Assembly: GCA_014529385.2 (NCBI GenBank)
Contig: CM043943.1
Span: forward strand, 102,768,355-102,832,354
DNA: 64,000 nt
Source of the DNA: Adiantum capillus-veneris
Taxonomy: Eukaryota > Streptophyta > Polypodiopsida > Polypodiales > Pteridaceae
Direction of reading: 5' to 3'
Shown piece after piece: positions 42,371-54,620 of the stretch (position 1 is the stretch's first letter; every line of letters begins with the position of its first letter). The translations under genes and the position numbers were made by a program. Below the pieces are notes generated by a model. The model saw only the letters and a program-made list of their open reading frames with translations, searched no databases and was not told the origin of the DNA.

Positions 42371-42995
42371 CTAGTAATCTGCATCTCTGACAGCAGCATC
42401 CGAGACCTTGTCTAAAATAGGGTTGTTAGCCATGGAAATTGCTCCCAGAAAAGCTTTACGGCTTAGGGCATCTGCCACAACATTATCCTTACCTGGTCTA
42501 AATTTAATATCAAAATCATATTCGTGCATGAGCTCTATCCATCTCCTCTGTCTCATGTTAAGGTTAGGTTGGGTAAAAATCCACTTAAGGCTCTTCTGAT
42601 CTGTCACCAAACAACTGGAATTTGCGTCCCAATAGATAATGTCTCCATAGCTTGAGAGTGTGAATAACTGCTAGCAATTCTAAATCATGTGTAGCATAAT
42701 TCACTTCATGAACCCTAAGCTTTCGAAAGTAAAAGCTACAGGCCTTTCTTCTTGAGTAAGGACTCCTCCTAATGCAAGGTTACTAGCATCTGTGATCACC
42801 TCGAATTCTTGGGTGAAATCTGGAAGTTTTAAGAGAGGTTCTGAAGCAAGATACTCCTTAAGCTGTTTGAAGCAAGATTCATGTTTTTCTTCCCAAAGTA
42901 TCGTAGCTCCTTTCTTAAGCAAGTCGGTTAGTGGTGCAGCTTTAAGAGCATAGTCCTTTACAAAGATCCTGTACCACCCTGTGATACCTAAGAAC
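42371..42995 (-). pseudogene. Gypsy-2 RNase H
   Basis: Blocks LLKKGATILWEEKHESCF, FEVITDASNLALGGVL (first Asp), a [29 protein letters not shown] segment in a second frame, [18 protein letters not shown] and [11 protein letters not shown]. Two compensating frameshifts bracket 42610-42710. A TGA at the start separates it from RT (EV*GFLG). Confidence 0.75.
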
Positions 42996-43898
42996 CCTCA
43001 GACTTCGGTTTGTGAAGTGGGTTGAGGCCATTCTACAATATCTTTGACTTTGTCAGGGTCAACAGAGACTCCTTCAGGTAAAATGATAAACCCTAAGTAA
43101 CAGACCTTAGGGGTAAAGAAGGTACATTTGCTTTTCTTTTCATACAACTTATTTCGGCGAAAAAGCTCTAACACTTTCCTAACATGTCCTTCATGCTCTT
43201 CCTCTGATTTGGAATAAATTAAGATATCGTCAAAGAATACTAGGACAAAATCATCCCAGAATTCTCTAAAGATATCGTGCATCAGACGATTGAAAGTTGC
43301 AGGAGCATTCGTAAGTCCGAAAGCCATCACTGTAAATTCATAATGACCATAACGAGTGTTGAAAGCTGTTTTGGAGATATCAGCCTCCTGGATTCGAATT
43401 TGATGATAGCCAGGATCGAAGATCGATCTTTGTGAATATTTTGGCTCCATGTAATCTGTCGAACATCTCATCAATACGAGGAATTGGATATTTATTCTTG
43501 ATGGTAACCTGATTTAAGCCCCTATAATCTATGCAAAGTCGAAGAGAGCCATCCTTTTTCTTTTGGAAGAGAACAGGTGCACCCCATGGAGATGTACTAG
43601 GTCGGATAAACCCTTGCTCAATCAACTAATTGAGCTGCTCCTTGAGTTCTATAGCCTCTGGAAGTGACATCTTGTACGGCGCTCTTGAGACTGGTTCACT
43701 ACCTGGAAAAATTTTGATTTCATGGTCTACCTCTCTAGGTGGTGGTAGTTCAAAAAGTTCAGTGGGGAAAACATCCGAAAATTCTTCTAACCACATTAGT
43801 TCAGGGTTGGAAGAAGATTTTTCTACTTTGTTTAGCTTGACTACAAAAATTTGTTGACCCTTGCGTAACCCTTTCAAAAGACGATTAGCTTTGACCAA
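42996..43898 (-). pseudogene. Gypsy-2 reverse transcriptase
   Basis: Blocks [47 protein letters not shown] then, after a frameshift near 43425, [30 protein letters not shown] and VLVFFDDILIYS. A TAG at about 43623-43625 sits just upstream. Catalytic Asp residues are intact. Confidence 0.85.
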
Positions 43899-44300
43899 GT
43901 AAGCTTTTGGTCATCCATTTTGGCCTTGAATAGTGACTTCTTGACCTTGGTTGTCCACAAAAGTAACACTTCCTTGGTCACAATGGATATTGGCATTATG
44001 AATGGCTAACTAATCCATTCCAAGAATTCCGTCATAGATTCCTATGGGTAAGGTTCGAAAAGTAGCAGAAGTAGAGTATTCTCCCAACTTGAAATCTATT
44101 TTTCCCACAGTGTACTGAGATAAAACCTCCTTTCCATTGGCTTATTCAACTCTCATCTTTCTTGCAGGGTGTTGATTAAGTCCTAACCTCCTTAAACATT
44201 TAGGTGACAAGAAAGAATGAGTACTGCCACAATCAATAAGAAGCTCAAATTTTTCACCTTGGTGATTTGCAGGTGTTTGAATGACAGCATATTGTTGTCT
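43899..44300 (-). pseudogene. Gypsy-2 aspartic protease region
   Basis: FELLIDCGSTHSFLS (Asp-Cys-Gly-Ser active-site region) followed by GKIDFKLGEYS, GIYDGILGMD and VTFVDNQGQEVTIQGQ. Three in-frame stops interrupt it (VE*ANG, GMD*LA, NG*PKA); the last two are at positions where relatives would have Trp, i.e. G-to-A changes. Confidence 0.75.
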
Positions 44301-45230
44301 TGCTCTTGGGTTATGAATTGTAGCATGTAGAGTTGCTCTTTCCTCTTGTTCTTCTCCCAATGTTGGTTCTCCTATGATAGAATTGACTCTGGTAGCCATT
44401 CCGCGCCCTCGACCTCGTCCTCCATTTCTTCCTCCACGATTTATTATTTGGCCTCGTCCTCTAGCTCGATTAGGTGTATTTGTTGCGGAGAATCGCCTAG
44501 GACATACATTCTTGAAATGTCCTAGCTCGTTGCATTCATAGCATCTAAGATCTGCATTTTGAGCTCCATTTGCTGAAGCTGCAACTATTGGATGAGTTTG
44601 GTGAACTGGGTGAACTTGCCTTTGGTTCCACATCATAGGCCGTCCTCTCCTTCCAGCATTCCTTAAATTTCCATTTCGTACCCTTTGAGAGTTTGACATC
44701 TCTTTAGCTAAGGGTTTAGCTCTTAAAAGAGCATCTTGCAAATTTACAGGCCTCATGGCTTCTAGACGAGTATTTAAAGGAGCATTTAGCCCTTGGCAGA
44801 AACGGGCTACTTGTTGATCTGCGGTCATTGGCGGAGCATAGCGCCTAAGAGTTACAAATTTGGAGTATTATTCTTCCACTGTAAGATGAAACTGACGTAA
44901 GTTGAAGAATTCATTCATCTTAAGGGATTCGTGTGCAGGTGGAAGATAACGTCCTTTGACAGCATACTTAATGTCTTCCCAAGTTTGAGTGTTTTGAGCT
45001 ATTGGATTATCTTTGCAGTGTTGTTTCCACCAAAGCTTGGCATCCTCCATGAGATGAAACATAGCCAGCATTGCTTGGTTATCGGGAGTAGTACCAGCAA
45101 CAACAAAATAATCCTCCATCTCTTCGAGCCACACTTCTGCATCGCGCTCAACTAGGGCTCCTTCCCCTTTGAAAGAGGGAAGTTTAGCTTGCTTGAGAAG
45201 TAGCTTTTTCTCTTGAAGAGATGTGTACAC
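44301..45230 (-). pseudogene. Gypsy-2 gag
   Basis: Capsid-like block (LPSFKGEGALVERDAEVWLEE reduced form at the N-terminus, MEDAKLWWKQ, TWEDIKYAVKGRYLP), TAA at 44865-44867, then ADQQVARFCQGLN, CCHC knuckle CYECNELGHFKNVC (about 44504-44545) and an RGRGRG basic region. Apart from the stop, the two halves are collinear with plant gypsy gag. Confidence 0.8.
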
Positions 45231-45429
45231 CGCACTCTGTGCAATATAGATTAAGTGAAACTTTATTGGATACTCTAACTTTAATCCACTTTAAGGCAAG
45301 ACTTGATCAGACAATAATACAAACAAAAGATAATATTAATCCAAACTTTATTTATACACATTATTTGCTACCAAGGTTGGTAGTCTTTAGGTACAAGGAT
45401 TGTAATGTCTCTATATTTTGGGTTTAGTG

Positions 45430-45985
45430 ACTACAAAAGGATAGGCTAAAGGATCAAAATAATAAGTTTCTTTTGACCCTTGAAAGCTATGAGATACACA
45501 TATGGGTCGAATCCTACCACCATGGATAACTTTTGTAACTTGGTTATAGACCCATTGAGTCTGAGATATCTTTTCTCCTCCCAAGGTAATGGTAGCATCC
45601 GGATTCTTAGTACCAATGAAAAGCTACACTTCGATGACTTTTAACTCCTCTGCCCATCGAAGTTTCTTAAGGTTGGTATCCATGCACCATATCTTGTTAG
45701 CATCGATGGTATAGATTCCTCCAGATGGACTCTAGTTGATGCCCCATCCTCTATGCACCCTTGGAATAGGTGGTGCAAACACCCTATCCAAAATCATCAT
45801 CACCCTTTTTTGAAACTGATAATTTGGTGATTGGCATGCATTTTCAAACATGATGGTGAACACCTGGAATTTCTCGTAGGCTGAATGAACATTTTCCAGT
45901 ACCAGGAAAGTTCAGTCTTCAATACCATATAAAAATTCAAATCAATTTTTCTAGGTTCTTCTATTATTTCAAACATTCGCATCCT
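45430..45985 (-). pseudogene. Gypsy-2 extra coding block upstream of gag, function unknown
   Basis: Between primer binding site and gag, same strand. In one frame it reads LENVHSAYEKFQVFTIMFE, QKRVMMILDRVFAPPIPRV, GGIYTIDANKIWCMDTNL, KKLRWAEELKVIEV, GTKNPDATITLGGEKIS, WVYNQVTKVIHGGRIRPICV and FQGSKETYYFDPLAYPFVV, with only two TAG stops over about 170 codons. Such coding-like composition is unusual for a gypsy leader. It could be an additional element ORF or a captured host gene fragment. I do not recognise the family. Confidence 0.5.
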
Positions 45986-46026
45986 TCAATATCCAAACAT
46001 CAATCTAAAAATCTCCCCAAGATTTA

Positions 46027-46045
46027 ACCTAGGCTTTGATACCGG
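46027..46045 (-). promoter_or_regulatory. Gypsy-2 primer binding site
   Basis: Minus strand, right after the 5' LTR: CGGTATCAAAGCCTAGG, a variant of the initiator tRNA-Met-complementary TGGTATCAGAGC. Confidence 0.7.
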
Positions 46046-49000
46046 TGTGAGGTTCCTGCCCCTTGTCGAGAGGAGTGGAGTACCTTTAATAGGTCTCCAA
46101 TTCTGAAAAAGAAAAACCAACGGACATTGCCTTAGCTACTACGTAGCCATGGGCATGAACCGTTAGTGAAGGATTGGTCCTATCTCGCTATGGCGGAGCG
46201 TGACCACCATAACGCTATCTAAAAACTATCTATAATCAATTATATCTAAAAGTATAAATCTTAGAGTGACCAACCTGTGCGCTTTTTTCCCCATGTTTCA
46301 GAAGCACATCCGCCAAGGTTTGTCTCTTTTAAGATTTATGACTAATTAAAAAAAAAATTCTATCGTTGGAAAGTTACCTGACTCATCGGGTCCACCCATC
46401 CATAGAATGATACGGTTGGGGTATCATTCTCCCACTTTCCACACCACACTCACCCTTCTTTTGTTATCTAATTACTACCACACTGTTTAAACATACATGT
46501 TCCTTTACTTTATTTATGATACTGGTTCGTTAAAACAGCCCTTCAAACAATAGTTAAACAAGAAGTCGTCCAATTTTAAACCAACAACCCTTGGATTAGG
46601 TTCACTCAAGAATCTCTACTAACGCTATTATGTCCGATCGGTATATACATTATTTATAAAAACCCTTGTCCTCATGAGCGTCCCATACCGCTCGACAAGT
46701 ACTCGTTGTGCTAATCTCGAAGTACTCCCGCCACAGCAACAACGGTGCCAATTTGGGCGTCATCCTCACGCCACGACAAAACAAAACTGCAGTATCCAAC
46801 TGGGATAATCTGGGTGTACTCCCACCATAGCATGGGCGGTGCCATCCTGGGCGTCATCTCACGCCTCGGCAACTGCCACATAATACCAGCGCTAATAAGT
46901 AGAGAGACTTGAGAGAAACCATACCGAAGGTTTTGGACAAACATACTTTCTTATAGCAACCAATTTAACCAGAAAATCTTTCCTACTTGTCAAATATATG
47001 ACGAGTTTCTTGGGATAAGCCCCGTGGTTTCGGTCCGTGTTTTCTTTTCATAAGGTAAATAATATATTTCTATGGTCTCGCATATGCAATGATGCATAAC
47101 TTGAAATTGCAATACTAACCTGTACCATAGCTCCGATTGGTCCGATTGGTGGAGACATAGCATGTTCCGCAGGGGTTCCACCGTTACTTGTACCAGCTTC
47201 ATGATCATTAGCGCCTTGGGTTCGAGCACGTTTTGGAGTCATTTTTTTTACTACACTTAAGTTATACACTTAGAACTTTAAATTGGTCAATTTCCCTAGT
47301 AATCTCTTGTTTCCAAAGAGAGTCTATAATTTGAACCCTTGCCAACTCGGATTCACACTTATTGTTGTTGTTCTACATCTAATTTTTATACATCAAATAT
47401 TTGCTAATCGTAATAAATCCAAAATTAAGTGTGTAAACTGTGAGTGAAAGTTTAGGAATGCATTACTTTTATGCTTCACATTTCTAATCCAATTCTAACT
47501 TCAATTTCTATACTTCAACTAAATCAATTTTTAGTATTATTCAAAATTCTACTTAATCTAATTGACAATAAAATTGGTGAATGAGAATTTCATCATGTAT
47601 AATAAGAATATGATGAGTTCTCTTATGTATTAACTTTCAATTAACTATACATAAGTTAATAGTGAAGATGTACTAACTAGAGAGAGTAGATATACTCAGA
47701 GAGATTGGAGTAAAAGAAAACATACACACACATCTTTTCTAAAGTTAATCTTATTAATCCATTAGAAAGATTAGAGTAAAAGAGAACACACACACATCCT
47801 TTTCTAAAGCTAATTGAATCTTACTAATCTATTAGAGAGATTAGAGTAAGAGAAAACGTACACACACATAATTCCTAAATTTAATTGAATCCTACTAATC
47901 TATTAAAGAGATTTCCGTAAGAGATAGCACACACACACATACACACACACACACACATATCCTTAAAACTAATTGAATCTTACTAATCTATTAGAGAGAT
48001 TACATCAAGAGATAGCACACACACACACACACATATCCTTCTTTAAGCTAATTGAATCTTACTAATCTATTAGAGAGATTAGAGAAAAGATAGCGCACAC
48101 ACACACACACACACACATCCTTCTTAAAGGTAATTGAATCTTACTAATCTATTAGAGAGATTAGAGTAAAAGATAGCATACACACACACACATATCCTTC
48201 TTAAAGCTAATTGAATCTTACTAATCTATTAGAGAGATTAAAGTAAGAGATAACATACACACACACACACACACACACACATATCCTTCTTAAAGTTAAT
48301 TGAATCTTACTAATCTATTGGAGAGATTAGAGTAAGAGATAACACACATACACACATATCCTTCTTAAAACTAATTGAATCTTACTAATCTAGTAGAGAG
48401 ATTAGAGTAAGAGATAGCACACATATACACATATCCTTCTTAAAACTAATTGAATCTTACTAATCTAGTAGAGAGATTAGAGTAAGAGATAGCACACACA
48501 CACATAGCTAATTGAATCTTACTAATCTATTAAAGATATTAGAGTAAGAGATAGCACACATACATCATTCCTAAAGTTAATTGAATGCTTAATTGATACG
48601 CACCTTATTAGTCCACTAGAGTTTTTTGCTCTCTTAGTGGTTTGTGGACACCTTTTGTCTAAGAGAAGTGGCAGCACTTCGTGAGCGCTATAGAGGCAAT
48701 CTCTATGTTTAAAGTGTGAGCATGGATGCTCTATTTATAACAGAAAAGAAAACGTCCAACTTTTTTTTCCAATTTTTTTAAATTTTTTTTAAAAATAATT
48801 TTTTTAAAAAAAAATTATAAATGTTTTTTTTCCAAAAATCATACCCGCGTTTTTGGTACCCTTGTGGTACCCATCAGCTTGATCACTTTGTCATTATCAT
48901 GAAAAGATAAGGCCACACAACCCCCCCTCATTAAGGTTAGTCAAGACTAGCCTCTCCTTTTCATGTGACAATGTGTCCCACTTTGTCTCCTCCTATGTGA

Positions 49001-49361
49001 GTCCAGGTGAGTCCATGTGCCTTCATTTGTCATCCCTGTGTATTCTTTTGTCTTTATAATTATTTTATTTATTACCTTAATGATAATTTATTTTAAATTT
49101 TTAAGTTAAAATTTATAGTCTTATATTAACTTTACAGTAGTGAAAGAAAATTCTACAATCAATAACTAAGTCTTACAATAAGTTAATTAGTGATTCATAT
49201 AGCTAAACATGTCAGAATTTTGTAGCGTTAATTTTAAATTCTAGGTTTTCTCAACCTACGATTCATAATTTGAACTTAAATATCTTAAATAATGAGTGAT
49301 GGTTAAAAAAATTCAAATGCGTAATAGAACTTGTGTGAAATTTGAAAGTAGAGACCTTACA
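46046..49361 (-). repeat. Gypsy-2 5' LTR (right)
   Basis: 3316 bp. Outer 1.3 kb differs from the left LTR at roughly 13 positions by hand count. The minisatellite at 47700-48595 is expanded and the 1.2-kb segment of the left LTR is absent. Confidence 0.85.
47700..48595. repeat. Minisatellite in right LTR, about 13 units
   Basis: Same 65-75-bp unit as at 38440-38861, each with its own CA run (CACACACATA variants). Unit sequences are nearly identical except for CA length and a few changes. Confidence 0.85.
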
Positions 49362-50905
49362 AATTTTTCACGTCAGATAAGATGTACTAGTTGTAAAAGA
49401 TTCTCCATTTAGTGAAATAATTATGTCAGTAGTATCTTCTATTTTAAGCACATCAAGGGGATAAATGTCCGTAATTGTTCTTTGAACAATCTATTGTGAT
49501 TAAGCTAAGAATGTCATCTGTATATCTTGAAGTATCTATAAAACGTGTGAGTTTTTTTAGGTACTTTAGAGTTATATAATTGTTTGATATACCATTTATA
49601 TTTAAAGTAAGTCAGTTAAAGATTACATAGTATCGGTGAAAGGGAGAATCCCATAGGAATTCCTTTTTGTTGTTTAAAACGTGTTGCTCCAAGTTGGATA
49701 ATGCTATTGTTGAGAATGTTGAGAAGCCAATGGAGGTGAATTATTAATCCATTTAGTTAAAGTGAAAAGGGACAGTGTGCATGTATTATTTAACCCATTT
49801 TTAAAGGCAAGATCAATCAGTCCTTCTAAAGTAGAAAGTAGGCCATTAGGTCCAAAAATGGGAATATTTTTGTAGCATTGTGTAATGTCTCTTGCATAGA
49901 TGTGTAATTTGTTTTGGGAGATTTAAGAATAGATCGATACTATTCTTAATTATCCAAAATGAATTGTAATTGATCCCAAGAAACTCGCAAGTTGGTTTTT
50001 GTTTAGTTGCACAGTGGTGTTCTAGTTTTATTAGGAGTAAATTAAGGCATTTATTCATGCAGTTTATATTTTTTGTATAAATTCCATTTGAGGCATCTAA
50101 GATCCATCTAAATTTATGTTTGTGTTCTTTGTAAGTGGCAAAGAGTACAAGTAGTTTTTTGTTACTAGGATTTGTAACCTAGTTCTTGAAGTTGTGTTGT
50201 TAGTAGATTCCCAATATCATTTGGGTTAAAAGAAGAAATGGAGAATTAGTCACCATTCAATCTTTCGAGTGCTACCAAGTTCACAAGTTGTTTGCATATA
50301 ATTATAGATGTATTTCCAGCCTTGTCCAGTCCCACAATAAAGAATTTAGATGCTAGATCTCTAATCTTTGTGGGTATATCAAGAGTATACCAAGCCACTG
50401 TGGATTCAAGTTTACTACTTTGTTCAAAAGGGTGTGGAAAAGTAGTTGAGAGAGGGTGTAGATCACCTTTGACTGAGTTGGAGTTTATTAACCAAGTAGG
50501 TCCCAGTTAAGAAGGACAACAAAAGCTAAGCGAGGGTTAAGTGGAGGAAGGGGAATATGATCTAATCCTTTGTTAAGCAAAGAATGAATCTCTTGATCCT
50601 TGCAATTTCTAGGTTTGAGGTACAAATGTGTGATCCAAATTTATCAAATTGAGATGTAAACTCAGTATGATTAATGCGATTACAAGTACGTGTGATGTGT
50701 AGTCTTAAAAAGTCAATATTGTAGAGCCAATTTTTTGGATATGTATACTTCCAACTAAACATATAGAATTAAGTAGGGAAGTATTACCAAAATTTTGATG
50801 AAAGATTTCCATGAAAATGAATTTAGGTGGGTACAATTGCAGAATTTTGTTCACAAAAAGACAACGCACAAAAATCTGGCTCTGAGCCTCCTTCTTACTA
50901 CTCAA
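49362..50905 (-). pseudogene. RT-D: reverse transcriptase, broken
   Basis: Minus strand, right of Gypsy-2. Order preserved: FGSHICTSNLEI, NYNSFWIIKNSIDLFLNLP, motif A YARDITQCYKNIP (Asp near 49888), motif B KGIPMGFSLSP (about 49645-49680), motif C RYTDDILSL (Asp-Asp at 49513-49518). All align with RT-B (TSNLEI, WVIKNAAELFINLP, ADITQCYENIP, GIPMGFACSP, RFMDDLCSI). Several stops and frame changes. It is closer to RT-B than to RT-A. The C-terminus lies at 35862-36193, beyond Gypsy-2. Confidence 0.75.
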
Positions 50906-52140
50906 AATCTTCGTGCTTTCCAGGTTGGTAATTATCTAAAAATATTACAACAACATATCAAGAAGCTATTTTACAGGAAGATTTTTGGCTCTCCCTCTAC
51001 TGGTATAACTTTTAGGTTTTCCTCTGCCAAAGTTAGAACTAGAAGTAATAGAGGCAGTCAAAAAAGAAGTAAGTGAATCAGGAGTGTTAGTCAAAGAAAT
51101 AGGTCTTTTTAGGGATGAGGTAGATTCTTCCTTTTGTATTGGGTTTAAGAATACTAAGAATAGTCTCTCTCCTTTGTATTAGACATAGGATGTCACAAAA
51201 GTTCTAGATTCATCCTCTTTAAGCTCCTTGACAACTTCAAGCATCATGTTGCGAAAGTGAATGAACACAATTTGTGCTAAAACCAGGTTACAAGATTGTC
51301 TCCCAAGCCAAGAACCTATTAATGATAAGTGAAACTTTGTAGTTTTGTAAGGAAATAATAATTTCCAGGTGATTAAGTATGTACCAAACAACATCACCAA
51401 ACCAAATGATACTTGTTTCTCATGCAACTTTGTTACAAGCACATTTGATATAATTCCTGTAAATATTCCAAATAGAATCTGAGTAGTAGTCTGCATTTGG
51501 ATTAGAAAAGGCCATAATACCTTTTGTGCATCCATAAATCCCAGTAGTTAGTGGAGCATTTGGCAGGATCCAAAAAAATTACAACAGAAGGAGCATTGAT
51601 CAAGTCTCCTTTATCCAAGTATTGAGTGCCTTTAATAATATGAACCCGATATTCATCTATGCAGGAAGTAGGTAAGTTGGCTTTAAAAATCCAAGATTCA
51701 AGTGAATAGGAGACAAAAAACCTTTGTTGGGTAGGGTCCATAGTTGACTGTCCACTCTTGCCCCTTATACCTCAATTTGTTTTGGACAAAGAAAAGGAAA
51801 ACATTTTGAGACTTTAGGAACCATTTCCAAAAGTGTAGACTCACTAAGAGAGCATAAATTCTCTTGGAAATTATTAACTGCTTCTAGAACCACAGGATTG
51901 CAACTACATATACTACTTCATACATTGATAGATGGAGCTATTGGTGTAGTAATGAAGGCAGAGTTAAGTCCACACAACTTTTTAAACAAAATTTCTTAAA
52001 GAAATTAGTTAGATTTGTACATGAGGATTGTGCGTGATTTTTTTGAAGAAGAGGAAGTTGCATTTAGGAGCTTAATCAAATCATTTAAAGAAAGAAATTG
52101 CAATAAAGACCTGTGAAGATAACACTCTATATGTGTATAT
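50906..52140 (-). pseudogene. RT-D: N-terminal domain
   Basis: Minus-strand blocks KLCGLNSAFITTPIAPSI, NFQENLCSLSESTLLEMVPK, LPNKGFLSPI, GLWMHKR, SFGLVMLFGTYL, WLGRQSCNLVLAQIVFIHFR and VVKELKEDESRTF match the RT-B N-terminal domain almost block for block (KFCGLSPIFVTAPSTP, EFQKDLCSLSEASLLDMVPK, FPNKGFLAPI, WLGGQAKDLVLAQIAFIQYR). Similarity fades at about 52130, where Copia-outer begins, so the 5' part was displaced by that insertion. Confidence 0.65.
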
Positions 52141-52157
52141 CCTATTGGAATTAGGGT

Positions 52158-52371
52158 TGTAGGAAAACACATGTATAGCTTGGAGAAGACGAAGGAAGCT
52201 CAAGGCGCACAATAGAGAGTGTATTACTTAGTGCACATTGGAGAGATAGATATCTCTAGAATGATGGTGTGTATATAATGCATGGGGGAAAAAACCTCCT
52301 ACTGAGGGAAAAAATGCCTCAATGATCCTAAGTGCGTTCACACACATCACTATCACATGTATATGGTAACA
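52158..52371 (-). repeat. Putative Copia-outer 3' LTR
   Basis: On the minus strand, starts TGTTACCATATACATG right after a polypurine-like CCAGGGGGAATT and ends CCTACA. Contains a GCATTATATACACACC TATA-like sequence. The partner LTR was not found, so the limits are tentative. Confidence 0.45.
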
Positions 52372-52499
52372 AATTCCCCCTGGAGTGATACGATAAACTA
52401 GAGTTGGCACATAGAGTAAAGGGAAGTTCCATGCCCTTAGACATTATCAGTCCACAAAGGGAAGTAGGCCCAAAGCTTTTTAAAAAGCTTCGAACTTCT

Positions 52500-52969
52500 C
52501 ATGAGACGGAAAAGATATTCAAGGTTGTCCTGTGTTGGCACATAAGCCAAGCTGATCTCTCATGTTGAGAGCATCTCCCTGACATGGTGGTAATGCACGT
52601 CAATAGGCTTTGTGCGAGCATAAAAAATTAGGTTCCTCACAACTTCCAATGCACTCTGACTGTCAGTGTAGATAGTGTTGGTAGTGTCTTGTCCAATATC
52701 CAAATCATCCATAAGGCATCTTAGCCATACACACTCAACCGTAGTAAATGTGAAGACTACCCTATACTCAGCCTCACAACTAGAAGTGGCCACAATAGGT
52801 TTCTTCTTAACCAACCATGATATACATGAACTTCCAAGCATGAAACAAAAACCACCTGTGGACACTCATGTGTTAAAACAACCAGCCCAATCCAAGTCCA
52901 AAAAAGCATGTAAGTCTGACGGCAATAATTCCCCCTTGGGATAAAACAAGCCAAGATGTAAAGTGCCAC
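52500..52969 (-). pseudogene. Copia-outer RNase H
   Basis: Reads STGGFCFMLGSSCISWLVKK, SSCEAEYRVVFTFTTVECVWL, TIYTDSQSALEVVRN and VHYHHVREM, the usual copia RNase H blocks with catalytic Asp/Glu partly present. The first part is in a different frame from the second. Confidence 0.75.
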
Positions 52970-54117
52970 TCAAGTAGCGAAAAATACTCTTGACAACCTA
53001 CCAATGCTTAGACCCTGGGCTATGGTAAATCTACTAACCTGTGAGACTGCAAATTGAATATCCAGCCTTGTGTTGAATACATAAATGAGGCAACCAACAT
53101 CAGTTTGGTAAATAGTGACATCAATAGGATCACGGGCATCATGAAGACTTAGTTTCAAACCTGTTTCCATGGGAGTGGTAATAGGTTTTCAATCCTCAAG
53201 TCTAAACTTACATAGCAATGTCTCTACGTAACTTTTTTGACACAAGGCAATGCCACCATCACACTACTTAAATTGTATACCCAAGTAATAATGCAACATC
53301 CCCAAATCTTTCATCTTGAAAGTAGAATTCAAATCAGCCTTAAATTCAGTAATATGTCTCTGATTTGGTCTAGTGATCAACAAATCATCCACATAAATAA
53401 CCACAATGAGAAGTATATCACCCTCATGCTTTACATACAATGTGCTTTCTGTTGGACTGTTACAAAAGCCTCGTTTGATCAAATGAGTGTCAGCCTTCTC
53501 ATATCAAGCACGAGGAGATTGCTTCAACCCATACAAAGCTTTCTTACATCTTCACACTTTATCCTCTTGTCCTTTCTTGACAAACCCGCAAGGCCGCGTT
53601 ACATAAACTTCCTCAAATATGTCACCATTCAAGAAATCAATAACAATGTTGGATTGATGTACATCCTAGCAAAAATGAGTTGCTAATGCACATATAAAAT
53701 GCATAGTAGTCATACAACAAGTGGGAGCAAAAGTCTCTTCATAATCTATGCCTTTTTGTTGTGCATAACCTTTTACAACAAGTGGAGCCTTATGGAATCA
53801 ATCTCACCATTCAGCTTGCGTTTCAACTTGTAAACCCACTTTGTACCAATGGCCTTTTTGCTAGGAGGCAAATCACATAAATTACATGTGTCATTTTCTA
53901 TAAGTGCTTCATATTTTGATTGCATGGCAGCCATCCAATTTTTTGCATTTTGTGCTTCATCAAAAGATAGAGGTTCATCAACATCATGTAAGTTAGACAC
54001 AGCCAAAGCATTACAATCTGATGCATAAGATGCATGATAAGAACTTGAACGAGTACAACTAGACAAAGGTGAATCCAATTTACTGTCACACAAAGTATGC
54101 ACCTGCCATTTAGGCAT
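52970..54117 (-). pseudogene. Copia-outer reverse transcriptase
   Basis: Blocks NWMAAMQSKYEALIENDTCNL, KKAIGTKWVYKLKRK, then broken stretches with KALYGLKQSPRA-like residues, IVVIYVDDLLITRP (catalytic Asp-Asp near 53390), FKMKDLGMLHYYLGIQF and VGCLIYVFNTRLDIQFAV. At least four frame breaks. Confidence 0.75.
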
Positions 54118-54620
54118 ACCTCTAGCCTACTCATTCTCAGCCCTTTCCTCATCAAGTACATTGTGTACATTTGCATCACTAATAGGCTGATCTGTAACAC
54201 TCAAAAATCCCTATAGGCTGTACATTTGCCTCATTGGAATTTACATTTTGAGCTTCCACCACTGAAAAGAGGCAACAAAATGTCATAAATGTCCTGTGAG
54301 CTGATAATAATGTCTCTAGTACATGACAGCCAGGGATGAATAGAATCTTCCACAAACACAACATCCCATGAGACCAAGATACACTTTGTTTGTGGATGAT
54401 ACAACCTGTAACCTTTGCTTTCAACACTATATCTAAATAAAATACATTTCGCAACCTTATCATCCAATTTAATGCACTATGTTTGTAGAACTAAAGCATA
54501 TGCCAAATAGCCAAAAACATGCATGTGCTCAATAGAAGGCTTTTTATCATGCCATGCTTCATATGGAGTAATAGACTGCAAAGATATTGTAGGACACCTA
54601 TTAAATGCATAGGTGGCACA
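54118..54620 (-). pseudogene. Copia-outer integrase C-terminus
   Basis: Continues the integrase after the Copia-inner insertion: CPTISLQSITPYEAWHDKKPS, HMHVFGYLAYAL, RYSVESKGYRLYHPQ and VSWDVVFVED. These blocks link catalytic core and RT in copia polyproteins. Confidence 0.7.

Larger units (their letters stand above)
36791..49361 (-). mobile_element. Gypsy-2: Ty3/gypsy LTR retrotransposon on the minus strand
   Basis: Bounded by AATTT duplications (36786-36790 and 49362-49366) and inserted into the RT-D reading frame. LTRs read TGTAAGGT...ACCTCACA on the minus strand. The internal region (40842-46045) has a primer binding site, an extra upstream coding block, gag with knuckle, protease, RT, RNase H, integrase and a chromo-like tail. 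The first 1.3 kb of the two LTRs differ at only about 1% of positions, yet the internal frames contain many stops and several frameshifts. Confidence 0.9.
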
